Part shown: one piece after another, positions 37,774 to 46,929 of the stretch
How positions within the stretch are numbered: the first letter of the stretch is position 1
Layout of the letters: each line of letters opens with the position of its first letter
Assembly (NCBI RefSeq): GCF_003863355.1
Contig: NZ_QQWG01000009.1
Coordinates: 62,001-126,000 of the forward strand
Length of the DNA: 64,000 bases
Reading direction: 5' to 3'
Source: Ancylomarina euxina
GTDB taxonomy: Bacteria > Bacteroidota > Bacteroidia > Bacteroidales > Marinifilaceae
Notes under the pieces: generated by a model
The model's input: only the letters and a program-made list of their open reading frames with translations
What the model was told of the DNA's origin: nothing
Database searches by the model: none
Translations under genes and position numbers: made by a program

Positions 37774-37782
37774 GCAAATTTA
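37774..37782 (-). promoter_or_regulatory. -7 element almost touching the pabB start (TAAATTTGC)
   Basis: A perfect TAnnTTTGC on the minus strand ending 3 bp before the ATG. If used, transcription would begin at or within a few bases of the start codon. Confidence 0.45.
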
Positions 37783-37883
37783 GATAAAAGATGCATAGAA
37801 TTCCATACCCTAACATAAATAGCAACATTATTCTGATGGCATATAAGATGAAGTATTGATAACGATTCGTTTAATGATTCGTA

Positions 37884-40313
37884 TTAATCATTTTCAACTA
37901 ATTCTGAATGCAATTCCTTTTTATGACCAAAGTAACGTTCTATTAATATCATTAATTCTCTTTTATTAATTGGCTTAGATATATATCCGTTACACCCGGC
38001 TTCAATTGCTTTTTCTTTATCTCCTGCAAGACCAAATGCAGTCTGAGAAATGATAACTATATCTTTATTAAATTGACGTAATTTTTGGGTAGCTTCATAG
38101 CCATCCATTTGAGGCATTTTAACATCCATGAATACCATATCGACATCTGGATTATTATGGCAAAACTCAACAGCTTCGTATCCATTCTTTACGTACGAAA
38201 TTTTATCGCAATTTCTTTTCAAAAGAATACTTAAAAGCAAGGCTGATTCTTCATTGTCTTCTGCAACTAATATATTCAAGTTTCTAATTTGACTATCTAA
38301 TTCACCATCGGCAAGTTCAGTTGAAGCAATAGTTGTTTCTTTCAACTCTAACTCACAAGGAACCGTAAAGTAAAAAGTTGACCCCTTGTCTATTTCGCTT
38401 TCAACCCAAAATTTCCCACCAAGCATTTCAACATAAGCTTTGGAAATAGCCAGACCTAAACCAGCACCTTGACGTGCTTCTTTATCTGAAATATCAGCTT
38501 GCACAAATCGCTTAAAGATTGCCTGTTGTCTATCTTTCTCTATTCCAATCCCTGTATCTTTTACATAAAACTCCATGTGCTTACCCGTCTTTACATAACC
38601 AATATCGATAAAGCCTTTTTCACTATATTTAATCGCATTTTTAACCAAATTGGTTAAAACAGCAAATAATTTCTCCCGATCAGTTTTAATAATAGCTTCT
38701 TCTAAAGGCAAAGGAGTATTAAATGTAAACCGCATATTCTTAGCTTCAACTTCGGGTTTAAAAAAAGTATAGATATACTCTATTTGCTTGTTTATATTTG
38801 ACTCTTTGATATTCATTTCCATTAATCCTGATTCAATTTTCGAAATATCAATAATATCATTAATAATATTTAGCATCCGCACACCACTTTTTTCAATTAT
38901 CTGAATATATTTTTGCTGTTCCTCACTGTTTAATTGAGGTTCTTTTAATAGATCTGCAAAACCAAGTATGCCATTCATCGGAGTACGGATTTCATGGCTC
39001 ATATTGGCAAGAAAAGCTGATTTTAAAGCGTCACTTTTTTCAGCTTTTTCTTTAGCTTGGATTAACTCCACTTCATTTAATTTACGTTCAGTAACATCTT
39101 TTGCAATTGAGATAATAAGCTTTCTTCCATCCTCAAAACTTCCTAAAGGAGCAGAAATAAAATCCCAAACGACTTTCTCCCCCCAAGACGTAAACACCTT
39201 ATATTCACCCTCCTCCATCTTGCTATTAAATAGATACAACTCATCAATATGCCTCTTCCCATTAGGTCTTTCTTGTCTAAATGCTCTTTCTTTCCAATCT
39301 GAAAAAGTTGGTATATCCTCAAGAGAATAACCTGTTAATTCCGTCCATGTTTCATTTATTGATATCACTTCTCCATCTTCAGCATGTATCATAATTGGAA
39401 ATGGTGCTGCAATTAATGCCCGGCTCAATTTTTCTTCACTTTTTTTCACTTTTCTTGTGGCAACACTAATTTTAAAACGAAGTAAAACAATGAAAAGAAT
39501 CAATAATATCAACACAATAATCACAAGAACAGTTGTTTCTTTTAACCATGAAGGGGAAACTTGTATTGAGTCCACTTTTCCATGCGACCATTTTTGCCTT
39601 GAGGTATTAAAAACAGAAGTACTTTTATATTTCCAATCTTGAAGAGAATTATTTAAAAGCTCTAATAAATCAGGGTGTGTATTCTTCTTAACTGTGAAAA
39701 AAATATCAAAAGGATGAAATACAATTCCACTTGAGCGAAGCCCATATTCACGCGATTTTCCAGCACCAAAAGTGTTATTAACAACACCAGCATCAACCTT
39801 GGATGATGCAACCAAGTTAAACACTTGATCAAAATCATCTTCTTCCACAAACGTGCAATCAATTGAGAATTTGCGAATTAAGTCTTTTATACACCAAGCA
39901 TTAATATCCTCCTTCATTACAGCGATTCTTTTATCCTGTAAATCTTGAATACCATCAATATCAGAAGAATCATCAACATATACTTCACCCCAAACCGTTA
40001 GTAAAGGGGAAGAACAATAATCCATATAGGTAGCTCGTTCTTCAGTATAAGCCACACTAACCATGATATCAATCTCTTCATTTTTTATTCTTTCAAGACC
40101 TTCATTCCACGAACCAAAGACATAAATAAATTTAAGATTCTCTTTTAATTCTATTTCCCGTAGTGCATCAACATAAAATCCCTTTATCTCACCATCAACA
40201 TCTTTAAATATTGCAGGATAATGATTAAACGCCCCAATCCGAACCACCTCTTGTCCATCTACATAGTGAGTTGCTAATAAAACATAAATCAGTACAATAA
40301 GGAACCTTTTCAT
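37884..40313 (-). CDS. hybrid sensor histidine kinase with periplasmic solute-binding domain
   Basis: About 809 residues from the ATG at 40313 (MKRFLIVLIYVLLATHYVDG); the in-frame TTG at 40334 is less likely. In order: signal peptide; a family 3 solute-binding-like sensor (about 20-245, RIGAFNHYPAIFKDVDGEI, LTVWGEVYVDD); one membrane span (LVIIVLILLILFIVLL); a PAS domain; HisKA with phospho-accepting H440 in NMSHEIRTPMNG; HATPase (DTGIGIEKD, GAGLGLAISK); and a C-terminal receiver with D730 in FMDVKMPQMDG. The sensor probably binds a small molecule such as an amino acid. No DNA-binding response regulator is next to it. Confidence 0.93.
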   Translation of the reverse strand: MKRFLIVLIYVLLATHYVDGQEVVRIGAFNHYPAIFKDVDGEIKGFYVDALREIELKENLKFIYVFGSWNEGLERIKNEEIDIMVSVAYTEERATYMDYCSSPLLTVWGEVYVDDSSDIDGIQDLQDKRIAVMKEDINAWCIKDLIRKFSIDCTFVEEDDFDQVFNLVASSKVDAGVVNNTFGAGKSREYGLRSSGIVFHPFDIFFTVKKNTHPDLLELLNNSLQDWKYKSTSVFNTSRQKWSHGKVDSIQVSPSWLKETTVLVIIVLILLILFIVLLRFKISVATRKVKKSEEKLSRALIAAPFPIMIHAEDGEVISINETWTELTGYSLEDIPTFSDWKERAFRQERPNGKRHIDELYLFNSKMEEGEYKVFTSWGEKVVWDFISAPLGSFEDGRKLIISIAKDVTERKLNEVELIQAKEKAEKSDALKSAFLANMSHEIRTPMNGILGFADLLKEPQLNSEEQQKYIQIIEKSGVRMLNIINDIIDISKIESGLMEMNIKESNINKQIEYIYTFFKPEVEAKNMRFTFNTPLPLEEAIIKTDREKLFAVLTNLVKNAIKYSEKGFIDIGYVKTGKHMEFYVKDTGIGIEKDRQQAIFKRFVQADISDKEARQGAGLGLAISKAYVEMLGGKFWVESEIDKGSTFYFTVPCELELKETTIASTELADGELDSQIRNLNILVAEDNEESALLLSILLKRNCDKISYVKNGYEAVEFCHNNPDVDMVFMDVKMPQMDGYEATQKLRQFNKDIVIISQTAFGLAGDKEKAIEAGCNGYISKPINKRELMILIERYFGHKKELHSELVEND

Positions 40314-40513
40314 TAGACAATATTTAATCAACAATAAAATACGTTAGAAATATTTCTTTTGTCATTATTCATATTTTGATGACACGTCTAACCCTTAGAT
40401 TATATATTAAAAAATCTTCTTAGTAGAGATACTTTCATTAACCATACGCATAATAGCACTTACAATATCAATATAGACAATTGAATTACAGCATAATATA
40501 ATAAATGTTTATG

Positions 40514-40552
40514 AACAAAAAAAAAAAAAAGACAACCCTCAGGCTGCCTTTT
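40514..40552 (-). terminator. terminator of the quinone oxidoreductase gene
   Basis: On the minus strand a stem AAGGCAgCC/GGtTGTCTT around TGAG is followed by a run of about 16 Ts (40515-40530). It lies 22 bp beyond the stop at 40574. Confidence 0.75.
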
Positions 40553-40573
40553 AAAATCATCTATTATTTGATG

Positions 40574-41572
40574 CTATAATTTCACAATCACACGCCCTCT
40601 ACTTTTCTTGTCATTCATTTTATCAATATAAGCATCTAGTTCCTTAAGACTAGACTCTATCACAACTTTATCAAGTTCTTCACATTTCCATTCTTGACCC
40701 AACTTATCCCAAACCTTTTGGCGCAATCCCATCGGGCAGTTCTGAGAGTCGATACCAATTAAACTAATACCTTTTAAAATAAATGGATAAACCGTTCCTT
40801 CCAAATCACCTGATCCTATATTACCACAACAAGTCACATTTCCCATAGGCTGACAAGCCTTAAGGAGTGTTGAAAGAACATTCCCTCCTACCACATCAAT
40901 AGCACCTGCCCACTTTGGTTTTAACATCGGTCGACCAGACTGATCATCTGTTTCAGTCTTATCAATTCTACTTGAAGCTCCCAACTTCTTAAGAATTTCA
41001 TCACCATCATTCAAATCGCTTGTGGCAGCAATAACCTCGAAACCTAACTTATTAAGAATACACACAGCAACTGCACCTACTCCACCAAGAGCTCCTGTAA
41101 CAACAACAGGTCCCATTTCCGGAGTTTGACCAGCAGCCAATAAACGCTCAACTGATAATCCTGCTGTAAAACCTGCAGTTCCAAAAACCATAGCTTGCTT
41201 TAAACTTAAATTCGCAGGTTTACGCACGATCCAATCTGCAGGAACTCGAATGTACTCGCTAAAACCACCATCGGTATTCATTCCTAAGTCATAAGATGTA
41301 ACAACGACCTCATCACCTACTTTAAATCTAGAATCTGAAGATGCCTCAACAATGCCAGAAGCATCAATACCAGGTGTGTGCGGATAATTTCGAGTCACCC
41401 CTTTATTCCCAATGCAGGAAAGAGCGTCCTTAAAATTTAAGGATGAATATTTTACTCGAATAAGTACATCACCCTCTGGCAAATCGCTTAATTGACGTTC
41501 TTCAATTCTTCTGATGTATTTCCCATCCTCTTCATTTACACGCAAGGCCTTAAAAGTCTGTGTCGATTCCAT
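40574..41572 (-). CDS. YhdH/YhfP family quinone oxidoreductase (acryloyl-CoA reductase-like)
   Basis: About 332 residues in the zinc-independent medium-chain dehydrogenase group. I choose the ATG at 41572 (MESTQTFKALRVNEEDGKY); an in-frame ATG at 41590 adds six residues not expected from the family. Typical stretches: IRVKYSSLNFKDALSCIGNKG, PGIDASGIVEAS, the NADPH loop VVTGALGGVGAVAVCILNKLGF and SLIGIDSQNCPM. It probably reduces quinones or acrylyl-type electrophiles with NADPH. It is divergent from an HxlR regulator, which often controls such genes in response to electrophiles. A good -33/-7 promoter lies at 41616-41647. Confidence 0.9.
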   Translation of the reverse strand: MESTQTFKALRVNEEDGKYIRRIEERQLSDLPEGDVLIRVKYSSLNFKDALSCIGNKGVTRNYPHTPGIDASGIVEASSDSRFKVGDEVVVTSYDLGMNTDGGFSEYIRVPADWIVRKPANLSLKQAMVFGTAGFTAGLSVERLLAAGQTPEMGPVVVTGALGGVGAVAVCILNKLGFEVIAATSDLNDGDEILKKLGASSRIDKTETDDQSGRPMLKPKWAGAIDVVGGNVLSTLLKACQPMGNVTCCGNIGSGDLEGTVYPFILKGISLIGIDSQNCPMGLRQKVWDKLGQEWKCEELDKVVIESSLKELDAYIDKMNDKKSRGRVIVKL

Positions 41573-41615
41573 AATTAATCTCAATTCCATTTGTTCTAAA
41601 TTATCCTTATCTTGT

Positions 41616-41647
41616 GCAAAGTTACGAGGAGTTTAACTATCAATCAA
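41616..41647 (-). promoter_or_regulatory. Bacteroidetes-type promoter of the quinone oxidoreductase gene
   Basis: On the minus strand TTG (41645-41647), 20 bp spacer, TAACTTTGC (41616-41624), a full -33/-7 match. It points away from the HxlR gene and lies about 45-75 bp before the ATG at 41572. Confidence 0.6.
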
Positions 41648-41721
41648 GAGCTTACATTTAGGTTCGCCACTAACATTCCTTTCAGAAACATTGATTTTCA
41701 GACAACTAAATTTTTTAAATT

Positions 41722-42039
41722 TTGGAAAAAGGTTATTGTCCCATCGATACATTCATCAATTTCGTTAAAGGAAAACGAAAAGCGACCATCATCCTACACC
41801 TCAAACAAGGCACTAAACGTTATAAGGAATTAATTCAACTCCTTCCTGACATTAGCGACCGTATGCTCAGTAAAAATCTTAAGGAACTGGAAGAAGCCGG
41901 TATCATAAACAGAAAAGCCTATGCTGTCATTCCTCCTAAGGTAGAGTATAGCTTAACTGATCTGGGGGATGAAATCTCTCCTATCCTTAAATCTATGTTT
42001 AAAGGAGGTCGTTTGTTTGAAAAACAAATAGAAGAATAA
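41722..42039 (+). CDS. HxlR family winged-helix transcriptional regulator
   Basis: 105 residues, compact. The HxlR pattern is clear: YCPIDTFINFVKGKRKATII, then LKQGTKRYKELIQLLPDISD, RMLSKNLKELEEAGIINRK and VEYSLTDLGDEISPIL. There is no ATG in frame; a stop lies just upstream, so the TTG at 41722 is the best start. C6 sits in the CPI motif where redox-sensing HxlR/DUF24 regulators keep their reactive cysteine. It is divergent from a quinone oxidoreductase gene, so it probably senses quinone or electrophile stress and controls that gene. Confidence 0.85.
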   Translation: MEKGYCPIDTFINFVKGKRKATIILHLKQGTKRYKELIQLLPDISDRMLSKNLKELEEAGIINRKAYAVIPPKVEYSLTDLGDEISPILKSMFKGGRLFEKQIEE

Positions 42040-42047
42040 ATTTGGAG

Positions 42048-42560
42048 TTAAGAGTAGATCAAACGCATTAAATTTAAATACAATCGCTTAACTCGACAGT
42101 TCATCACAATATTTAGAACATACCAAACTACTGCAACTCCCGTCAATTCAGGCAAATAATCATTATTTGAAGGAAGCAGATCAAGACTTACTAGCAATAT
42201 TGATAACAGAATTAGATATAAAATATATTTATTCACCTTTACATATCGCATCAACACAGCTTCTTCAAGACTCAACTTCCAATTCATAATATCACTGTCA
42301 CCACCACCCAAATTTGCATACCATAAGCTCATTTTAAATTGTCTGATTAAACCCGGCTTTTTCTCTTGCTGACCATGTTTCATATAAGCTCGAGCAAACA
42401 TTCCTGCTAAAGCTTGCAGTTTATCAGGATCTAAATTTGATGAATCAAGCTGCAAATAAACCTCATCGAATTCAATAATATCTTCATACTGCTTACTTTC
42501 ATATAGACTTTCAATTTGCTGATACAATTCCGCAAACCTTAATTTATTAGGATCTAGCAT
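42048..42560 (-). CDS. hypothetical protein with two membrane segments
   Basis: 170 residues, no family recognised. The first 110 residues are soluble and helical, like short TPR-type helices (LRFAELYQQIESLYESKQYED, DKLQALAGMFARAYM). Residues about 115-135 (YILYLILLSILLVSLDLL) and 142-160 are membrane segments. It starts 30 bp after the stop of a 7TM sensor kinase on the same strand, so it is probably co-transcribed and could be an accessory of that kinase. Confidence 0.6.
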   Translation of the reverse strand: MLDPNKLRFAELYQQIESLYESKQYEDIIEFDEVYLQLDSSNLDPDKLQALAGMFARAYMKHGQQEKKPGLIRQFKMSLWYANLGGGDSDIMNWKLSLEEAVLMRYVKVNKYILYLILLSILLVSLDLLPSNNDYLPELTGVAVVWYVLNIVMNCRVKRLYLNLMRLIYS

Positions 42561-42590
42561 ATCATTTTAAGAATTTGAAATGAACTATTT

Positions 42591-44687
42591 TTAACAACCA
42601 GACACTGTTTCTAATTCTGAACGTGCAATATTTGTTGGTATCGTAAAATAGAAAGTACTACCTTTCCCTAATTCACTATCAAGCTGGATATTACCATCGT
42701 GCTTTTCCACAAACTCTTTGCAAAGCACTAATCCTAAGCCTGTACCAGTCTCATTCTCCGTTCCATTGGTAATAGAATTTTCTCCCAGTGAAAATAATTT
42801 TGATTGTGTTTCAAGTGAAATACCAATTCCATTATCCTTCACACTTATTTCTGTGAAGTTTAGCTCTCTTTCACTTGATAGTTTCTGGGCTTTTATAATA
42901 ATTTCCCCTCCCTTAGGAGTAAACTTAATCGCATTTGAAACTAAATTCCGAAGAACCGTTAAGAGCATATTTGAATCTGCATTTACGTATATATCTTCTT
43001 GAGTTTCATCTTTTATCTTTATTGATTTACCTGCAGCGACTTCCTTCAACAACTCTATCGTTTCAGCTGATAATAAATTCAATTTTAATTTTTCTGGTTT
43101 AAATTCAATGACTCCTTTTTGCGACAGGGACCACAAAAGTAAATTGTCAAGCAATTTGTGTGTATGCTTAACAGATTGATGAATATAACTTAAGTATTTC
43201 CTCTGTTCAGACACAGTAAAATCATCAAAATTATCATTTAGTAGTTTTGACAAGCCAAGCATTGCGCTGAGCGGGCTTTTCAGGTCGTGAGCTATTATAG
43301 AGAAGAATTTATCTTTTGTTTCATTACTTTCGTGCAATTCCAATTCTGATTTCTCTAACGCCGTCAAAGCGTTATTTTTTTCATCGATTTGTTGAGCTAA
43401 TTTAATGTTCGTCGTCTGTAACTCTCTGGTTAAATGAACAAGATCTTTTGTACGAAGCTGAACTTGAGTTTCCAGTTTATTATTCATTGATTTCTCTGTA
43501 GCCAGTAGTTGATTTTGATAAGTTATTTTTTCAACCTGAAGCAACTTTACCCTATATGCTAAAGCTAGAGAAAACACTAACAGTTCAATAAATGAACCCA
43601 TTAAAAATCCATATCTAGTAAATGTATTAAAAGGAATCAAGCCAATACTTACAGCAGCAATCATAAAAAGTCCCAATAAATACCCACTCATTGCGATTAC
43701 ATAAAAGCGTGTTAAAGGTGTCTTTTTTATCAGATAATAAACACCAGTAAACAAAAGAAAAAGCATCGAAGGCATAGCAAAAAGCAAGAGCCATTCATAA
43801 AAACAAATATCAATTACAAGCAGAAAAGATAGAACTACATAAATCCCAATAATGATATTTAACACTCTATTGATCCATTGATTTTTAGGCCTTAATATTT
43901 CTCGTGTAAAAAGGGTTAGAAACACACCCATTACAGCACTTGAAACATGTAGATCGTAGAATGTATTGACATCTGAGTTGAGATACAGTGAATATCCACT
44001 ATAAAGAAGATTGAAAACGATAATGCAGATTACATTAATCACATAATATAAATAAATCCTTTCTCGAATGTGGAATAGCAGGAATAAATTATATAACAGA
44101 ATAGCTAATGCTGCTCCAAAATAGCCCCAATATCCTATAATTCTGGTCTGTTCATCCAAAACGAATTCAGGGATTTCTTCAAGAAAAACACCAACAACTC
44201 CAGAAAATTTTGAATGTAGTTTAAGATAAATTGTCTTAGTTTCTCCTGCGCTAAGGGATATAAAAAACACAGGACATCGATTCTTAATTTCTCTAAGATT
44301 AATTGGCTGGGACAAACCATTCTTTTCATGATGCCAGCCTGCATCTGTCCGATAATAAAGATCGGCTGTTTCCATAAAGACTTCATCAAATCCAACAACT
44401 CGCCTTATAGTTTGTGATGTCGAATTTTTAATTCTAAAAGCAAACCAATAATTATTTTCAAGTGAGGTGATTGTGAATCGAGAGTTAAGCAATTCAACAT
44501 CTTTAATCTTGGAAATCTGATCAATATTCTCTTGGTCTGAGTCAACGATTAGTCCAACTGTAAAATCTTTAAGTTGACTATTTTCTTTCCCAATATCATA
44601 AATGGGAATTTCAGAAGCAAATGTAATATTTAGTAGACAAAAAACTGATATTATAGCTACAATAGCTCTCTTGATTACCTGACTCAT
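42591..44687 (-). CDS. 7TMR-DISM sensor histidine kinase
   Basis: 698 residues. Signal peptide, then an extracytoplasmic beta-sandwich of the 7TMR-DISMED2 type (YWFAFRIKNSTSQTIRR, TADLYYRTDAGWHHEKNGL), seven membrane helices (about 185-385), a coiled coil (about 390-450), HisKA with H467 in FFSIIAHDLKSPLSAM, and HATPase (NLVSNAIKFTPKGG, TGTGLGLVLCKEF). Such receptors are thought to bind carbohydrate-like ligands, but the ligand is unknown. No response regulator is adjacent, so the partner must be elsewhere. Confidence 0.92.
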   Translation of the reverse strand: MSQVIKRAIVAIISVFCLLNITFASEIPIYDIGKENSQLKDFTVGLIVDSDQENIDQISKIKDVELLNSRFTITSLENNYWFAFRIKNSTSQTIRRVVGFDEVFMETADLYYRTDAGWHHEKNGLSQPINLREIKNRCPVFFISLSAGETKTIYLKLHSKFSGVVGVFLEEIPEFVLDEQTRIIGYWGYFGAALAILLYNLFLLFHIRERIYLYYVINVICIIVFNLLYSGYSLYLNSDVNTFYDLHVSSAVMGVFLTLFTREILRPKNQWINRVLNIIIGIYVVLSFLLVIDICFYEWLLLFAMPSMLFLLFTGVYYLIKKTPLTRFYVIAMSGYLLGLFMIAAVSIGLIPFNTFTRYGFLMGSFIELLVFSLALAYRVKLLQVEKITYQNQLLATEKSMNNKLETQVQLRTKDLVHLTRELQTTNIKLAQQIDEKNNALTALEKSELELHESNETKDKFFSIIAHDLKSPLSAMLGLSKLLNDNFDDFTVSEQRKYLSYIHQSVKHTHKLLDNLLLWSLSQKGVIEFKPEKLKLNLLSAETIELLKEVAAGKSIKIKDETQEDIYVNADSNMLLTVLRNLVSNAIKFTPKGGEIIIKAQKLSSERELNFTEISVKDNGIGISLETQSKLFSLGENSITNGTENETGTGLGLVLCKEFVEKHDGNIQLDSELGKGSTFYFTIPTNIARSELETVSGC

Positions 44688-44783
44688 CTTTTCCTTTTTT
44701 GAGAATAATTAAGTTGTGCATTATTTATTTTCTAGTGTTTTTTATCATACCGATAGAAGGAATAGGCGAAGCTCACGGGGAAG

Positions 44784-44820
44784 CAAAAAAACGGCACACA
44801 AATCGTTACATGCCGTTTTT
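44784..44820 (-). terminator. terminator of pepT
   Basis: On the minus strand AAAAACGGCA (44811-44820) pairs with TGCCGTTTTT (44786-44795) around a 15-nt loop, giving a built-in T run, 19 bp past the pepT stop. Confidence 0.78.
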
Positions 44821-44838
44821 AAACTAAGATCATCAAGC

Positions 44839-46065
44839 TTATCGTTTCGAAATCAGTTCAACGACCTTTAGGATAACATCAACTGCTTTCTGCATTGAAT
44901 CAACTGGAACATATTCGAAGCGACCATGGAAATTATGCCCACCAGCAAAAATATTAGGACAAGGCAGTCCCATATACGATAAACGGCTACCATCGGTACC
45001 ACCACGGATTGGAACCACTATAGGTGTCACTCCCACATCTTTCATGGCTTGCTCAGCGATATCAACAATGAATTTTACAGGCTCTATCTTTTCACGCATA
45101 TTAAAATACTGATCCTTCATCTCAAGTATCACATTCTCCTTTCCATACTGAAGCTGTAATTCTTTACAAATTGTTTCGAATTTTTGTTTGCGTGCTTCGT
45201 AAGCTTTAATATCAAAATCACGAATGATATATTTCAATTTAGAATTCTCAACACTTCCTTCAATACCTAAAAGATGATAAAAACCTTCGTAATTTTCCGT
45301 TCTTTCCGGAACCTCGTCCTTAGGCAATTGAGATCTAAATTCCTGAACAATATTCATCGAATTTATCATTTTATCCTTAGCCATACCTGGATGCACGTTA
45401 CGCCCCTTAAAGGTAACTTCAGCATAAGCTGCATTGAAATTCTCGAACTGCAACTCCCCTAGCTCGCCACCATCAAGTGTATAAGCAAAATCAGCCCCAA
45501 ATTTCTTCACATTAAAAAAGTCAGCCCCCTGTCCAATCTCTTCATCAGGTGTAAAACCAATATGAACCGGACCGTGCTTAATCTCGGGATGATTAATGAG
45601 ATACTCAACAGCTGTCATAATTTCAGCAACACCTGCTTTATCATCTGCTCCAAGCAGAGTTGTTCCATTAGTTGTAATCAAGGTTTGTCCGATATACCTT
45701 TTCAAGTCAGGAAAATCGGACACTTTCATAATGATATTTTTCTCTGTATTCAGAACAATATCACCCCCATCGTAATTTTCAACAAATTGAGGCTTCACGT
45801 GCTTTCCTGTAAAATCAGGACTGGTATCCATATGAGATATAAAGCCTACTGTTGGAACTTCCTTATCGATATTCGAAGGCAATACGGCCATTACATATCC
45901 ATTCTCGTCAAGAGAAACCTGACTCATGCCCATCTCCTCTAGTTCTTTAACCAATTCCTGAGCCAAAACCATTTGTCCAGGTGTACTAGGAGTCATGCCT
46001 GTTTGAGTATCAGATTCTGTATCGAACTTAACGTATTTTATAAATTTATCTACAACTGCAGTCAT
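44839..46065 (-). CDS. pepT: peptidase T (tripeptide aminopeptidase)
   Basis: 408 residues, M20B metallopeptidase that removes the N-terminal residue of tripeptides. Zinc ligands and base: [12 protein letters not shown] (H78, D80), [12 protein letters not shown] (D141), [10 protein letters not shown] (E175, E176), [10 protein letters not shown] and a late histidine in [12 protein letters not shown]. Length and motifs match PepT well. Together with pepD and the two S9 peptidases, it gives this window a strong peptide-use theme. Confidence 0.96.
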   Translation of the reverse strand: MTAVVDKFIKYVKFDTESDTQTGMTPSTPGQMVLAQELVKELEEMGMSQVSLDENGYVMAVLPSNIDKEVPTVGFISHMDTSPDFTGKHVKPQFVENYDGGDIVLNTEKNIIMKVSDFPDLKRYIGQTLITTNGTTLLGADDKAGVAEIMTAVEYLINHPEIKHGPVHIGFTPDEEIGQGADFFNVKKFGADFAYTLDGGELGELQFENFNAAYAEVTFKGRNVHPGMAKDKMINSMNIVQEFRSQLPKDEVPERTENYEGFYHLLGIEGSVENSKLKYIIRDFDIKAYEARKQKFETICKELQLQYGKENVILEMKDQYFNMREKIEPVKFIVDIAEQAMKDVGVTPIVVPIRGGTDGSRLSYMGLPCPNIFAGGHNFHGRFEYVPVDSMQKAVDVILKVVELISKR

Positions 46066-46104
46066 TTTATATAGGTATCATATTATTATTTACTTCTGAA
46101 TTAT

Positions 46105-46788
46105 TTAAACATCGTCTGACTTGAACTGGAAGCCTAAACGTTTACCCGTTTTAATTCTTGAGCTTTGAATTTTCGCATCGATATCGGCCACTGCCAAAAT
46201 CTTAACATCATCGTAAGGTGGCACCAATAAGTCAAAATTCAATGAATAATTTATAGCCGTCTCTATTATTTTCCTCAAACTATCTTCATTACTTATCGAT
46301 TGAGACAAATCATTTTCTAATAGTCCCATTTGGCGTTTCCCCTCTACAATATAATGTTTCTCTTTATTGATAAAAACACGTGCAACCAAATAACCTAAGT
46401 CTTCTAATCGATTGTATTTAAAAGAATCTGACAAGAAGTTATAGATATTAATAACTCCTGAATAAGAATTATCAGGATTGTGCTTAACGTAATCTTTCTT
46501 CCAAACGGCATGCTCTCTATCAAACTGAAAAACATTTGAATACATACTAAAAATTAAAATATCCGAAGCGATACGAATTTGAACCTCAGATGCTCCTCTA
46601 TCTTTATAATCCAACTTTACTGCATCAGACTGATCATGAAGTTCAGCATTATACTCTTCAACTAAATTTTTAAGAACTTCTTTCAAATCGGCAAAAACTT
46701 CAGAAGTATTCTTATAAACCAATTGTTTTAAAATGGATTTTTCACGGATGGTTTGTAATATGGCTGATTTAGTGTTGAGTATATTCAT
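46105..46788 (-). CDS. conserved hypothetical protein, unknown function
   Basis: 227 residues, soluble, no signal peptide and no membrane segment. I do not recognise a family. Visible features are a helical N-terminus (SEVFADLKEVLKNLVEEYN), a mixed alpha/beta middle (GASEVQIRIASDILIFSMY, GVINIYNFLSDSFKYN, GYLVARVFINKEKHYIVEG) and a C-terminal KTGKRLGFQFKSDDV. Composition resembles its neighbours, so no sign of transfer. It lies between proS and pepT on the same strand. Confidence 0.6.
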   Translation of the reverse strand: MNILNTKSAILQTIREKSILKQLVYKNTSEVFADLKEVLKNLVEEYNAELHDQSDAVKLDYKDRGASEVQIRIASDILIFSMYSNVFQFDREHAVWKKDYVKHNPDNSYSGVINIYNFLSDSFKYNRLEDLGYLVARVFINKEKHYIVEGKRQMGLLENDLSQSISNEDSLRKIIETAINYSLNFDLLVPPYDDVKILAVADIDAKIQSSRIKTGKRLGFQFKSDDV

Positions 46789-46850
46789 TCTATTTGGGTT
46801 TGGTTAATTTTGAGCGAAGAATCATTCCTTTGATTCATCTGATAAAGGTA

Positions 46851-46885
46851 AAAAAAAACCGCCTCCGAAGAATCGGAAGCGGTTA
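46851..46885 (-). terminator. terminator of proS
   Basis: On the minus strand AACCGC-tt-CCGA pairs with TCGG-ag-GCGGTT (46857-46874 region), then a run of eight Ts (46850-46857). It lies about 45 bp past the proS stop. Confidence 0.75.
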
Positions 46886-46929
46886 TTTATAAGTTTAAAT
46901 TTCGTTAAACAGCGAAATTAATTTAGACT

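Noticed and set aside
41612-41833. ORF upstream of and overlapping the HxlR gene in another frame
   Set aside because: No family resemblance, and it overlaps both the reductase promoter and the clear HxlR reading frame.
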